DNA of 64,000 nucleotides from Streptomyces sp. A012304 (GTDB taxonomy: Bacteria; Actinomycetota; Actinomycetes; Streptomycetales; Streptomycetaceae): assembly GCF_026008495.1 (NCBI RefSeq), contig NZ_BQUN01000112.1, forward strand, positions 56,250 through 120,249, in the 5' to 3' direction. Each line of letters starts with the position of its first letter. Position 1 is the stretch's first letter. Positions 51,753-60,952 of the stretch are shown here, piece by piece. The notes under the pieces are model-generated. The model was not told the DNA's origin and did not search any database. It worked only from the letters and a program-made list of their open reading frames with translations. A program made the position numbers and the translations under genes.

Positions 51753-54263
51753 CTATTCGGACTTGATGGCGGTGAGCATGTTCAGCCGACTCGCGCTGCG
51801 GGCGGGCCACTGGGCTGCCAGCAGGCCGATCAGCGCCGGCAGCAGCAGGAAGAGGCCGAACCGTTCCCACGGCAGCACCAGCGCGTATCCAGCGACGTCC
51901 GTCTTCACGATCTCGCCCACGGCCCAGCCCAGGAAGGTACCGACGCCGATGCCGAGGACCGCGCCGAAGAGGGAGATGACCACGGCCTCCAGCTGGATCA
52001 TCCGGGTCACGCCCCGCCGGTCGAGCCCGACGGCGCGCAGCATGCCGACCTCCCGCTGTCGTTCGAAGACCGACATGGCGAGGGTGTTCACCACTCCCAG
52101 CACCGCGATGACCAGGGAGATCGCGAGCAGCCCGTACAGAACGTTCAGCAGGGTGTCGAGGTACCCGCTGAACTCGTCGCGGATGTCCTGCCGGTCGCCG
52201 ATCTTGACCCCCGGGTTCCCGGCCAGGGCCGCTGCGAGTGCCCTCTCGTTCGTGCTGCCGTCCGTCTTGACGTAGATCTTCAAGATCGACGTCTGGGCCG
52301 CGTGGGGTTCGATCACGTCCATGGAGGCGACGACCGGCAGAATCACTGTGTTGTGCTCGAACACCGCCCCGATGGTCAGCCTGCCCTTCCTGGCGTCTTC
52401 GTACTCCACCGGCAGAGCGTCCCCGACCTTCCAGCCGTGGGACCGCGCGACGTCGTCGGCGACGGCGATCTGCCCCTTCGCGAGCGTGTCCGCCGAGCCG
52501 GAGAGCACCGTGAGGCGGAAGGCCTTCTCGAAGTCCGCGGGGGTGACGCCGGAGACGTCCTGCTGGCTGCCGCCGATCTGCATCCACGCCTGCTGCTCCT
52601 GCGACACCGCCGTGACGCCCTTGACCTTGCGCAGGGCGGTGACGTCCGAGGTGTCCAGGCCCGAACCGCTGTCCGTGATCATGTAGTCGGCTTTGACCAT
52701 GTCCGTGGTCACCTTGTCCACCGCGTGACCGAGGCTGGCGGCGAGCACGGTCAGGGTGCTGACCAGCGTGAGCCCTACGGCCAGCGCGGAGGCGGTGGCG
52801 CCGGTACGGCGCGGGCTGCGTACGGCGTTCTGGCCCGCGAGCTTGCCGGACACCCCGAAACCGCGCCTCAGCAGCGGCTGTACGACCGCGATCACAGGCC
52901 GGGACAGCGAGGGGATCAGCACGAGGACACCGGTCACCGCGAGGAAGGCCCCGAGCCCGACGAGCGCTTTGCCGCTGGAGTCGCCGATCCCGGCGCCGGC
53001 GACGACGCTCGCCGAGCCGGACAGTGCCATGACGCCGCCGAGCAGGTTGCGCACCAGCAGGGACCTGGTGGTGGCGGGCAGATGGGCGCTGCTGATCGCC
53101 GCGACCGGCGGGATCTTCGCGGCGCGGCGGGCGGGCAGCCAGGCGGACAACACGGTGACCAGGACACCGACGACAGCGGCGACCAGGACGGTTGTCGACG
53201 TGACGACCAGCGGCCCGTCCGGGTTCTTCGAGCCGAAGACGCCGACGGTGGAATGCGCCACGGTGGCCATGGCGGCACCGAGTCCGAGCCCGGCGGCGGC
53301 GCCGACGGCGCCGACCACCGTCGCTTCGATCAGTACGGACCGGGTGACCTGCCTGCGGGAGGCGCCGACCGCGCGCAGCAGCGCGAGTTCGCGGGTGCGC
53401 TGGGCGGCCAGCATGGTGAAGGTGTTGGCGATCAGGAAGACGCTGACGAAGGACGCCACGGCGGCGAAGGCGAGCAGGATCGCGGTGATCGTCGACGCGT
53501 CACCCGCGCCTCCCTTGGCCCTCTCCTCGGCGAGTTGCCGGCCCGTCTTGACGTCCGCGTCGTCCGGAAGCAGCTTCCTGATGGTGGAGGCCAGTTCGGT
53601 GCTCGACGTGCCCGGGTCGGCGGTGACGGTGACGTACTCGAAGAAGCCGGGCCGCAGGAAGAGCCGTTGAGCGGTCGGCGTGTCGAGCAGGACCAGACCG
53701 TCCCCCAAGGCCACCGAGGTGTCGTCGGTGGTGAAGATGCCGGAGAGCTCGTACGTCTTCGCCGGACCGTTGAGGACGACGCGTACGGTGTCACCGACGT
53801 GGTAGCCGCCCTTCTCTGCGGTGTCCTTGTCGAGCGCGACCTGCCCGGGCTCGGCGGGCCCGCTGCCGTCGGTGAACACGTAGAGCGGATCCTTGCCGTC
53901 CTTGCCCGGAGCGAAGTTCGCGCCCTGGCTGGACGAGCCACCGCCGATGAGCCTGCCGTCCTTGTCGGCGACGTCGGCGATTCCGCCGACCCGCCCGGCC
54001 GCGTCGGCGACCCCGTCGACCCGGGCGATCTCGTCGAACGTCTTCGCCCTGATGCCGGGGACCTTGTCGGAGGGGTCGTAGGAACGGATTTCGACGTCTA
54101 CGTGGGCGTAGCTCTTGGCTGTCTGGCTGCGATAGGCGTTGCTGAGGGTGTCGCTGAAGACCAGGCTGCCGGAGACGAACGCGACGCCGAGCATGACGGC
54201 GAGCACGGTCATCAGCAGTCTGGCCTTGTGCGCGAGCACATTGCGCAGGGCTGTACGGAACAT
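51753..54263 (-). CDS. MacB/FtsX-type ABC transporter permease
   Basis: 836 residues. N-terminal membrane anchor (KARLLMTVLAVMLGVAFVSG), a large extracytoplasmic MacB-PCD region (about 45-240), then an FtsX domain, a second anchor with another periplasmic-like domain (about 480-690) and a second FtsX domain near the C-terminus. This duplicated layout is common in actinobacterial exporters. Works with the ATPase at 54349. Likely mechanotransmits for lipid or peptide export; substrate unknown. 85 bp separate it from the ATPase. Confidence 0.93.
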   Translation of the reverse strand: MFRTALRNVLAHKARLLMTVLAVMLGVAFVSGSLVFSDTLSNAYRSQTAKSYAHVDVEIRSYDPSDKVPGIRAKTFDEIARVDGVADAAGRVGGIADVADKDGRLIGGGSSSQGANFAPGKDGKDPLYVFTDGSGPAEPGQVALDKDTAEKGGYHVGDTVRVVLNGPAKTYELSGIFTTDDTSVALGDGLVLLDTPTAQRLFLRPGFFEYVTVTADPGTSSTELASTIRKLLPDDADVKTGRQLAEERAKGGAGDASTITAILLAFAAVASFVSVFLIANTFTMLAAQRTRELALLRAVGASRRQVTRSVLIEATVVGAVGAAAGLGLGAAMATVAHSTVGVFGSKNPDGPLVVTSTTVLVAAVVGVLVTVLSAWLPARRAAKIPPVAAISSAHLPATTRSLLVRNLLGGVMALSGSASVVAGAGIGDSSGKALVGLGAFLAVTGVLVLIPSLSRPVIAVVQPLLRRGFGVSGKLAGQNAVRSPRRTGATASALAVGLTLVSTLTVLAASLGHAVDKVTTDMVKADYMITDSGSGLDTSDVTALRKVKGVTAVSQEQQAWMQIGGSQQDVSGVTPADFEKAFRLTVLSGSADTLAKGQIAVADDVARSHGWKVGDALPVEYEDARKGRLTIGAVFEHNTVILPVVASMDVIEPHAAQTSILKIYVKTDGSTNERALAAALAGNPGVKIGDRQDIRDEFSGYLDTLLNVLYGLLAISLVIAVLGVVNTLAMSVFERQREVGMLRAVGLDRRGVTRMIQLEAVVISLFGAVLGIGVGTFLGWAVGEIVKTDVAGYALVLPWERFGLFLLLPALIGLLAAQWPARSASRLNMLTAIKSE

Positions 54264-54348
54264 GGTGGTGTCTGTCCTGGTGAGGGGAGGGGAGGACGAG
54301 GGCTGATCGTGAAGTGCGTGCCGGTTCGTGAGCCCGGTTCGCTCCGGC

Positions 54349-55128
54349 TCAGCTCGTACGGAACCTGGGGGCGTCGAAGGACTTCATGAGATCGAGAACC
54401 CCGTCCGCGGTGGGCTCGTACATCTCGTCGACGATGCGCCCGTCGGCGAGGAAGACGACCCGGTCCGCGTAGGAGGCGGCGACCGGATCATGGGTGACCA
54501 TGACGACGGTCTGGCCCAACTCCCGTACGGAGTCGCGCAGGAACCCGAGGACCTCGGCACCCGCACGCGAGTCCAGATTTCCCGTCGGCTCGTCGCCGAA
54601 GACGATGTCCGGCTTGGAGGCGAGCGCCCGGGCGACAGCGACACGCTGCTGCTGGCCGCCGGAGAGCTGGGCGGGCCGGTGACTGAGCCGGTCCGACAGG
54701 CCGACCATCTGGATGACGGTCTCCAGCCACTCCTTGTCCGGCGTCCGGCCCGCGATGTCCATCGGGAGCGTGATGTTCTCGAGCGCGGTGAGGGCCGGCA
54801 GCAGATTGAACGCCTGGAAGATGAAGCCGACCCTGTCTCGGCGGAGTTTGGTGAGCTGCCTGTCCGACAGGGACCCCAGCTCGACGTCACCAACACGGAC
54901 CGAGCCGGAGGAGAAGCTGTCCAGCCCCGCCACGCAGTGCATCAGCGTGGACTTGCCGGAACCGGAGGGGCCCATGATCGCTGTGAACTGGGACTGCCCG
55001 AAGTCGACACTGACCTGGTCGAGGGCCACCACCCGCGTATCGCCCTGCCCGTAGACCTTGGACAGCTCGGTGGCGCGGGCGGCGGCGGGGGTGGCGGTGC
55101 GGGGGCCAGGGGGCGGGACGGTGGGCAC
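54349..55128 (-). CDS. ABC transporter ATP-binding protein, MacB/LolD type
   Basis: 259 residues from a GTG at 55128 (GGAG 8 bases upstream). Walker A GPSGSGKST near 53, Q loop FIFQAFNLLP, signature LSGGQQQRVAVARAL, Walker B DIVFGDEPTGNLDS and His switch VTHDPVAA. Typical partner of FtsX-like permeases. First gene of a two-gene exporter operon; a sensor kinase lies 0.6 kb upstream on the same strand. Confidence 0.94.
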   Translation of the reverse strand: MPTVPPPGPRTATPAAARATELSKVYGQGDTRVVALDQVSVDFGQSQFTAIMGPSGSGKSTLMHCVAGLDSFSSGSVRVGDVELGSLSDRQLTKLRRDRVGFIFQAFNLLPALTALENITLPMDIAGRTPDKEWLETVIQMVGLSDRLSHRPAQLSGGQQQRVAVARALASKPDIVFGDEPTGNLDSRAGAEVLGFLRDSVRELGQTVVMVTHDPVAASYADRVVFLADGRIVDEMYEPTADGVLDLMKSFDAPRFRTS

Positions 55129-55295
55129 GGGGGGCTACTCCGATCGAGGCAGGGGGAGCGCGGGGCGCGGGCCGCGATGCGGACGCGGATCGCCTTGGAC
55201 GGTCACAGGGCCAAGGGAGTCCGGGCCCTACCCCGCAGGGAACTTCTCCATCGTCCGGTTCGCGAGGGTCCCGCGTATCGGTCGAAGAGCCGACC

Positions 55296-55337
55296 ACCTG
55301 AGGCTGACGTGAGCAGCCGCTCTCGTCAGCCTCAGGT
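55296..55337. terminator. 14-bp stem hairpin between sensor kinase and ABC operon
   Basis: ACCTGAGGCTGACG (55296-55309) pairs perfectly with 55324-55337 across a 14-base loop. It would stop transcripts from the sensor kinase before the ABC operon. Confidence 0.6.
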
Positions 55338-55467
55338 ATGGCGTCGCGTCAGCCGGGAGGATGACGTGCGGTGGAAATCGCCCGAAGACGGGTCTGCCCT
55401 GGGCCCGTTCATCCCCGCCGGCGCAGGAGTGCCCCCATACGACAGATCGCCATGCCGTCACCGCCTC

Positions 55468-55575
55468 GGCCGTTCGGTCGACGCAGGCCAAGCCGAGCGG
55501 TGCAATCCTCATCCACACGTCGGCCATTCGGTCGATGCGCGGCCAACCGAGCGATGCGATCCTCATTCGAACGGC
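55468..55575. repeat. Two 54-bp imperfect direct repeats
   Basis: Units at 55468-55521 and 55522-55575 are about 80 percent alike, sharing TTCGGTCGA and ATCCTCAT at the same positions. On the minus strand an open frame encodes the repeated peptide (MRIASLGWPRIDRMADVW and MRIAPLGLACVDRTAEAV), but no known gene. The surrounding 55338-55722 has no other feature I can support; a response regulator would be expected here. Confidence 0.5.
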
Positions 55576-55722
55576 GGGCGAAGGCGTGCCCCGGGCGGTT
55601 TCGGCGTCCTGCTCGTGATGCTCGGCTCCGGACTCGTCGGAGGTTCGAGGGTCCCGCCGCTGCTGGCCGGCCGGCTCGACCAGGGCCTGCCGCCTTCGAC
55701 GGTGAGCGCCCGACCGCCCCTC

Positions 55723-56946
55723 TCAAAGTCGGTCCGGTCGTCTCGCGGCGGGGAGGAGGGCCACGACCTCCCAGCCGTGGTCATCGCGTGGGCCGGCGCG
55801 CAGCGTGCCGCCGAGGGCGGCGACGCGTTCGGTGAGGCCGACGATGCCGAAGCCTCCGCCGCGGGCGGCGTACGGCACAGGGACGCCGCCGCGGCCGTTG
55901 TCGCCCACCGTCACCCGCAGGGTGTCGTCCGAGTGAGCGAGGCCGACGGTGACCTCGGTGGCGTCGGCGGCGTGGCGACGTACGTTCGTGAGGGCTTCCT
56001 GGACGACTCGGAAGGCGGCGGCCTGCACTTCGGGGGGCAGGGTCCCGGGCACCGGGTCGAGGTGGAGTTCGGCCTTGGGGCCGGTCGGAACACCGAACCC
56101 GTCGACCAGTTCCGCAAGGGCTGTCAAGTCGCCGAGCGGGCGGTTCCCGCCCGGCTTGAGGCGGGCCGTTTCCTCCGGGCCGCCGCGCAGGATGCCGACG
56201 GTCACGCGCATGGAGTCGAGCGCCTGGGTCGCGGCGTGCTCGATGCCCGCCAGGACCGGGTCCAGGCGGTCGGTTTCGGTGGCTGCCATCATGCGGGCCA
56301 TCTGGGTCTGGACCAGGATGCCGGTGACGTGGTGGGCGACGAAGTCGTGCAGGTCGGCTGCCATGGCAAGACGTTCCGCCCGGCGGGTCTCGGCGACCGC
56401 GACGCCGCGCCTGTGGTCCAGCGAACGCAGGTAGCCACCGAGGCCGGCGAAAACGCCGGTCAGCAGCGCCATCGGCAGCGTGAACAGCAGCGCGTCCTCC
56501 ACGGCGATGGCATCGTGGAAGCGCAGCGGTGCCGCTACGACTGCCCCACCTGTGAGGACGGCACACAGCAACGCCCATCGTGGTGAGCAGGTACGGACGG
56601 CGATCATCAGCAGGCAGAGCAGGACCGCCACCTCACCGGGGCCGAACGTACGTACGCGCTCGGTCGTCGTGGCTGCAACGGTCAAGGCCAGGGAAACGCC
56701 CGCAGGGACAGCGGCCCGCAGTTGGGGGGTGAGCCACGCGGGCCGACGGGCGGCGGGCCAGAGAACGGCCGCGAGGCCGAGCGACAGGAGCAGGATCACC
56801 GGCCAGAGGGCCTTGCCGTTGGCGACGGCGATGAGCACATCGGCGACGGCCAGCAGGAGCAACGTGGTGCTACCCACCGCACGCAGGTAGCTCTGCCGGC
56901 GGGTCCGCGTGGTGGTGAGGTCGTCTGTCGCAGGCAGAAGGTTCAC
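55723..56946 (-). CDS. Orphan sensor histidine kinase (HisKA_3 type)
   Basis: 407 residues from a GTG at 56946. About five to six hydrophobic segments between residues 25 and 170, phosphoacceptor His200 in ADLHDFVAHHVTGIL, N box VVQEALTNVRRHAA, and GGFGIVGLTERV. These kinases nearly always precede a LuxR-type response regulator; none is found in the 0.6 kb downstream, which holds repeats and a hairpin. It may signal to a distant partner or be a survivor of a deletion. Confidence 0.9.
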   Translation of the reverse strand: MNLLPATDDLTTTRTRRQSYLRAVGSTTLLLLAVADVLIAVANGKALWPVILLLSLGLAAVLWPAARRPAWLTPQLRAAVPAGVSLALTVAATTTERVRTFGPGEVAVLLCLLMIAVRTCSPRWALLCAVLTGGAVVAAPLRFHDAIAVEDALLFTLPMALLTGVFAGLGGYLRSLDHRRGVAVAETRRAERLAMAADLHDFVAHHVTGILVQTQMARMMAATETDRLDPVLAGIEHAATQALDSMRVTVGILRGGPEETARLKPGGNRPLGDLTALAELVDGFGVPTGPKAELHLDPVPGTLPPEVQAAAFRVVQEALTNVRRHAADATEVTVGLAHSDDTLRVTVGDNGRGGVPVPYAARGGGFGIVGLTERVAALGGTLRAGPRDDHGWEVVALLPAARRPDRL

Positions 56947-57066
56947 ATCGGTAACTGTAGGGAGGAGTGTTCAGCTGTGCCTGGGCCGGTCGGCCGAGGC
57001 AGACGTCAGGCGCGGGAACCGCTTCGCCGGCGGTTCCCGCGCCTGGTCATGGCATGGTGGGAGCGG

Positions 57067-59124
57067 TCAGTTGACGCGGACGACCTTCCAGAGCTGGTCG
57101 TCGAGGTTGGCGCTGCCCCACTGGACGACGGCCGCCCCGTTGGCGGTGGAGGACTGGGCGACGCCGGCGACGAGGGTGCTGTTCACGTTGCGGAGTTTGT
57201 AGTAGCCGCCGCCCGCGTCGGTGAGGGTCCACTTCTGTGAATCGGCGCTGGAGGCGGTGTTCTGGACGAGGGCCGCGCCCGCAGCGCTGGAGGAGCCTTG
57301 GATGTCGAGGTTGAGGTTGCTCTTGACGTTCTTGATGTTCCAGGCGCCGCCGCCGGCGGACTGGAAGGTGAAGAGCTGGCAGGTGCAGGCCGTGTTCTGC
57401 CACTGGTTGGCGGCGGTGCCGGCGGTGGTGGAGCCGGCCGGGATGTCGAGGTACCTGCCGCTGTTCTTGTTCACCAGGACGTACTGGCCGGTGCCCAGGG
57501 GCGGCAGGGCGGTCTGGGCGAGGTTCCAGCGCTGGCAGGCGCAGGTGGTGCCGCTCCACTGCACGGCGGTGGCGCCGACGGTGGTGGAGGCGCTGGGGAT
57601 TTCGAGGAACTTGCCGCTGACGCGGTTGGTGATGCTGTACCCGCCGGACGGGTGGGGTGCGACGGCCCACTCGTGGTCGAGCGTGCCGTTGTCATCCCAC
57701 TGCAGGACGGTTGCGCCGTTGGCGGTGGACTGGTTCTGGACGCCGAGGACCTTGCCGCTGGCGACGTTGAAGATCTTGAAGTAGCCCGAGGACTGCTGCT
57801 CGAAGCGCCATTGCTGGTTGGTGGAGGTGGTGGGGTTCTGCTGGGTGGCGGTGGTGCCGTTGGTGGTGGAGCCGCCCGCGATGGTGAGGTTCAGGGCGCT
57901 GTTCGCGTTGGTCATGGTGTAGGTGGCACCGTCGGAGATGCTTCCGCCGAAGTCGACCGTGCTGTACGTGACCGGGTTGCGGCGGTTGTCGCCGCCGAAG
58001 CCCGCGCTGAACACCATCAGACTGTGGCCGTCGGCCAGCGGAAGCAGACCGCGGCTGTAGCCGCCACCGACGTTGGAGGGCATCCGCGTCCAGGTGTCCG
58101 CGGCGCCGTTCTGCGTGTTGACGAACAGGTCGTCGCTGCTGTGTGCGGTGGTGACAAGGGTTCCGTTGGGGCCGCCGGTGGGCAGCCAGGTGATGTAAGG
58201 CGTGCCCTGGGGAACCAGGCCGTCGGTGGTGCGCAGCGGGATGCCGGTGACGGAGTCGAACGCCTCCGGGTCGGAAGAGATCTTGTAGTGGACGGCGAAG
58301 TTGCCGGCGGCGGAACCGCCGTACTCGTACGTCATGATGTATTTGCCGTTGGGCATCCTGGCGACGGTCGGCATGCCTGGGCGCTGGCTGTAGGTGGGCA
58401 TCGCCACGTCGTCCACGACCGGGCCCCAGTTGCGGACGTCCGTGGAGACCTGGTGGACGATCTTCTGGCCGTGGTCGGGGTCGCGCTGGTCGGAGTAGTA
58501 GACGATGAGCTTGTCGCCGGAGACCAGGAAGAACGGTTCCCACACGGGGGTGTTGCCGTTCACGTCAGTGGCTTTACCGCCGGTCGCGATGTTGGTGACG
58601 AAGGTCCAGCTCTGACCGCGGTCGGTGCTCGCGTACAGGTCGATCTTGCTCCCGGACCGGTCGTACGGCACCGAGTCACCGGCGGCCAGGATGGTGCCGG
58701 CGGGGAAGTCGCCCATGGCGCTTGGGAGTTCGAACAGTTCGGGCTGCCAGCGCATGCCCCAGCCGTTCTGGGTGTCGGCGACCTCGGAGATCTTGGTCCA
58801 GGAAACGCCGTTGTCGGTGCTGCGGTAGATCGGGAAGACGGGCATGTCCACGCGGTACTGCTCGAATGTGGCGAGGAGGGTGCCGTTGGCCGATCCGTTG
58901 TGCTGCAGGCGCATCGCCCGCGGGTAGTAGCTGCCAGGGGAGAGGGCGTCGGCTGGCGGGGTGTAGAGCGTCTGGGCAGGGCGGGAGAGGGCGTCCGCCC
59001 GGCCGGCGCCGGGCAGGACCAGCGTCGCTGCCGCGACGGCCAGGGCCAGCAGCAGGAACAGGAGAGTGGCGGGGACGGAACGCGGAGCGGCGCCGGGTCT
59101 GGCGCCTGTTCGTACGGGGGACAT
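57067..59124 (-). CDS. Secreted BNR-repeat glycosidase with C-terminal ricin-type lectin domains
   Basis: 685 residues from the ATG at 59124 (GGAGC upstream). Signal peptide about 1-45 (LLFLLLALAVAAATLVLPGA). Catalytic six-bladed propeller about 50-400 with Asp-box-like STDNGVSW and STDRGQSW. Two beta-trefoil lectin regions follow (about 405-545 and 550-685) with QxW repeats such as NQQWRFEQ and CQRWNLAQ. Sialidase (GH33) and exo-arabinanase (GH93) share this fold; with the LacI/sugar ABC neighbours and the GSYYPRAMRL start, GH93-like action on plant arabinan is plausible but unproven. Confidence 0.85.
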   Translation of the reverse strand: MSPVRTGARPGAAPRSVPATLLFLLLALAVAAATLVLPGAGRADALSRPAQTLYTPPADALSPGSYYPRAMRLQHNGSANGTLLATFEQYRVDMPVFPIYRSTDNGVSWTKISEVADTQNGWGMRWQPELFELPSAMGDFPAGTILAAGDSVPYDRSGSKIDLYASTDRGQSWTFVTNIATGGKATDVNGNTPVWEPFFLVSGDKLIVYYSDQRDPDHGQKIVHQVSTDVRNWGPVVDDVAMPTYSQRPGMPTVARMPNGKYIMTYEYGGSAAGNFAVHYKISSDPEAFDSVTGIPLRTTDGLVPQGTPYITWLPTGGPNGTLVTTAHSSDDLFVNTQNGAADTWTRMPSNVGGGYSRGLLPLADGHSLMVFSAGFGGDNRRNPVTYSTVDFGGSISDGATYTMTNANSALNLTIAGGSTTNGTTATQQNPTTSTNQQWRFEQQSSGYFKIFNVASGKVLGVQNQSTANGATVLQWDDNGTLDHEWAVAPHPSGGYSITNRVSGKFLEIPSASTTVGATAVQWSGTTCACQRWNLAQTALPPLGTGQYVLVNKNSGRYLDIPAGSTTAGTAANQWQNTACTCQLFTFQSAGGGAWNIKNVKSNLNLDIQGSSSAAGAALVQNTASSADSQKWTLTDAGGGYYKLRNVNSTLVAGVAQSSTANGAAVVQWGSANLDDQLWKVVRVN

Positions 59125-59393
59125 GTGCGGCTCCGATGACGGGCTTGGTTCTTTCCATGGGCCCGCCGCCCCCGGATGACCAGGTTGGGGGCGGCGGGGT
59201 GCAGGGGCGGGGTCGGTCGGCGGTAGGGCCGGGCGACCTCGCGAAAAAAGGGCGTGTTCAGCGGCCGTATGAGGGGACGGCGGCGCGGTAACCCTGGGGG
59301 GTGGGACGGCTGCGGGATCGATGTCTGTTGTGCGCGGGGTGCCGCGGTGCACGCGGCGTGTTTCCCGCTTCGGCCGGTTGCTCGGGGCGGTGC

Positions 59394-60458
59394 TCAGGTG
59401 GTGTGCAAAGGGCTCCGGCCCTTGTGGGACGGTGGCGGTGCGGTCGAGCCGCGGACGATGAGTTCGACCGGTGGCTCGCTCGCCGGCGGCACTTCCGCGT
59501 CCGGCCTCTCGATGGCGTGGACGAGCAGTCCGACCCCCTGCCGCGCCGCGGTGTCGAAGGGCTGACGCACGGTGGTCAGCGGCGGAGAGACGTAGGCGAA
59601 GACCGGGTTGCCGTCGAACCCGACGACACTGATCTCCTCCGGCACCCGACGCCCTGCTTCACGCAGGGCGTGGATCAGGCCGATGGCCATCTCGTCGCCC
59701 GCCGCGAACACCGCGGTCACGGAGCTGTCCGAGGCCAGCTCGCGGCCCGCCGCGTACCCGGAGGCGGCCGACCAGTCACCGTTGAGCAGAGGAGGTTCGT
59801 GCGCGCCCCGTGCCGCAAGTGCCGCCCGCCATCCCTCGATACGGTCCTTGGTGGCATACCACCGTCTCGCGCCGGCGAGGTGATGGACGGTCGCGTGTCC
59901 CAGGTCGAGCAGGTGCTCGGTGGCCGCCCGCGCCAGGGCATACGACCCCACGCTCGCGGTGACCGTGCGGCTGCCGGTGAAAGCGGGCGGTGCCCCCAGG
60001 AAGAGGACGGGCACGTCGACTCGGACGCTGACGTCCCCTTCCACGATGGGTTCGGAGACGATGACGCCGTCCACCCCTTGCTCGAGCAGCGACTCCACCG
60101 CCCCCGCGATACCCGCGGGGTTGCCATCCGGCGTGTTGACCACACGGAGCGCGTAGCCCGCGTCGCGCACGGCCCGCTCGATGTGCACGAGCAGTGACGC
60201 GGTCCCGTACCCGGCGGTGCCCAGCGCGACCACGCCGATCGAGCCGGTACGCCCGGAGACCAGTGTCCTGGCCGCCTGGTTCAGCCGGTAGCCGAGTTCC
60301 GCAGCGGCTGCGAGGACCTTTGTGCGTGCCTCCTCGGAGACATACGGCTCGTTGTTGAGGACCCGGGACACCGTCTTGCGCGACACCCCGGCCAGGCGGG
60401 CCACGTCCGCGCTGCGCGGCACAGCGGAGCCCTCGCTCCGTCCCACCGTTGCTGCCAT
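59394..60458 (-). CDS. LacI family transcriptional regulator
   Basis: 354 residues from the ATG at 60458 (GGGAG 6 bases upstream); an ATG at 60533 lies inside the operator. N-terminal helix-turn-helix SADVARLAGVSRKTVSRVLN (about 16-35), periplasmic-binding-like sugar domain 70-340. Sits between the glycosidase gene and the divergent sugar ABC operon; probably represses both when its sugar is absent. Confidence 0.93.
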   Translation of the reverse strand: MAATVGRSEGSAVPRSADVARLAGVSRKTVSRVLNNEPYVSEEARTKVLAAAAELGYRLNQAARTLVSGRTGSIGVVALGTAGYGTASLLVHIERAVRDAGYALRVVNTPDGNPAGIAGAVESLLEQGVDGVIVSEPIVEGDVSVRVDVPVLFLGAPPAFTGSRTVTASVGSYALARAATEHLLDLGHATVHHLAGARRWYATKDRIEGWRAALAARGAHEPPLLNGDWSAASGYAAGRELASDSSVTAVFAAGDEMAIGLIHALREAGRRVPEEISVVGFDGNPVFAYVSPPLTTVRQPFDTAARQGVGLLVHAIERPDAEVPPASEPPVELIVRGSTAPPPSHKGRSPLHTT

Positions 60459-60504
60459 GAAGTCTCCCGACGGCCGTGCGTTTGCTTCGAAGGAGGTCAA
60501 CTGT

Positions 60505-60533
60505 ATGACCGCGCGGTCTGACCGCGTGGTCAT
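60505..60533. promoter_or_regulatory. LacI-type operator
   Basis: A 29-bp palindrome: ATGACC at one end and GGTCAT at the other enclose GCGGTC/GACCGC halves, with only the central base and one pair not matching. It lies 46 bp upstream of the LacI start, in the LacI/ABC divergent region. Confidence 0.7.
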
Positions 60534-60952
60534 GTCTACGGAGCCGACAGCTGTACGTCAAGGGTTCCCGCGGCATCGATTCCGAGGAACGGATGCGGGT
60601 CGGACGGAGGGCGGCCGGTGGGTGAAGGGTGTGGCAACCGCCGTGAAGAGAGCATCTCTGGCGGGCATATGTGCTGTTCAAACGGCATACTCGCGCTCTC
60701 GGGCCCGCTCGCCGGACGGGGGCGTCGTTCCCCTCCGACGGTAGGCCGGCCGTCCTGCCGACATGTACGGTCGGCCCTGAGCTCAGGTCGAAGGGGCTTG
60801 ACAGCGACTCCCCGGAGCATTCAGTCTTCCTCGCAGCCGCCGGTCGGATTTGTTCGATCGTGTTGAGTCTTGGTCGCGTGGACGACCGCATCCCCGTCAT
60901 ACCCCGTGGGCCGACGTGCCGTCTGGGCGCGGCCGCCCTGTCAGGAGCCGAA
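60534..60952. other. Gene-free regulatory stretch before the sugar ABC operon
   Basis: About 420 bp. A canonical AAGGAGGTC at 60490-60498 stands 6 bases before an ATG (60505) of an 80-codon plus-strand frame ending at 60744, but the product has no recognisable features. A TTGACA at 60798-60803 may be part of the ABC promoter; no good -10 was found. Confidence 0.35.

Noticed and set aside
51435..54389. A 984-codon plus-strand frame opposite the ABC permease
   Set aside because: The permease on the minus strand has FtsX domains, membrane segments and an ATPase partner; the antisense frame is a composition artefact.
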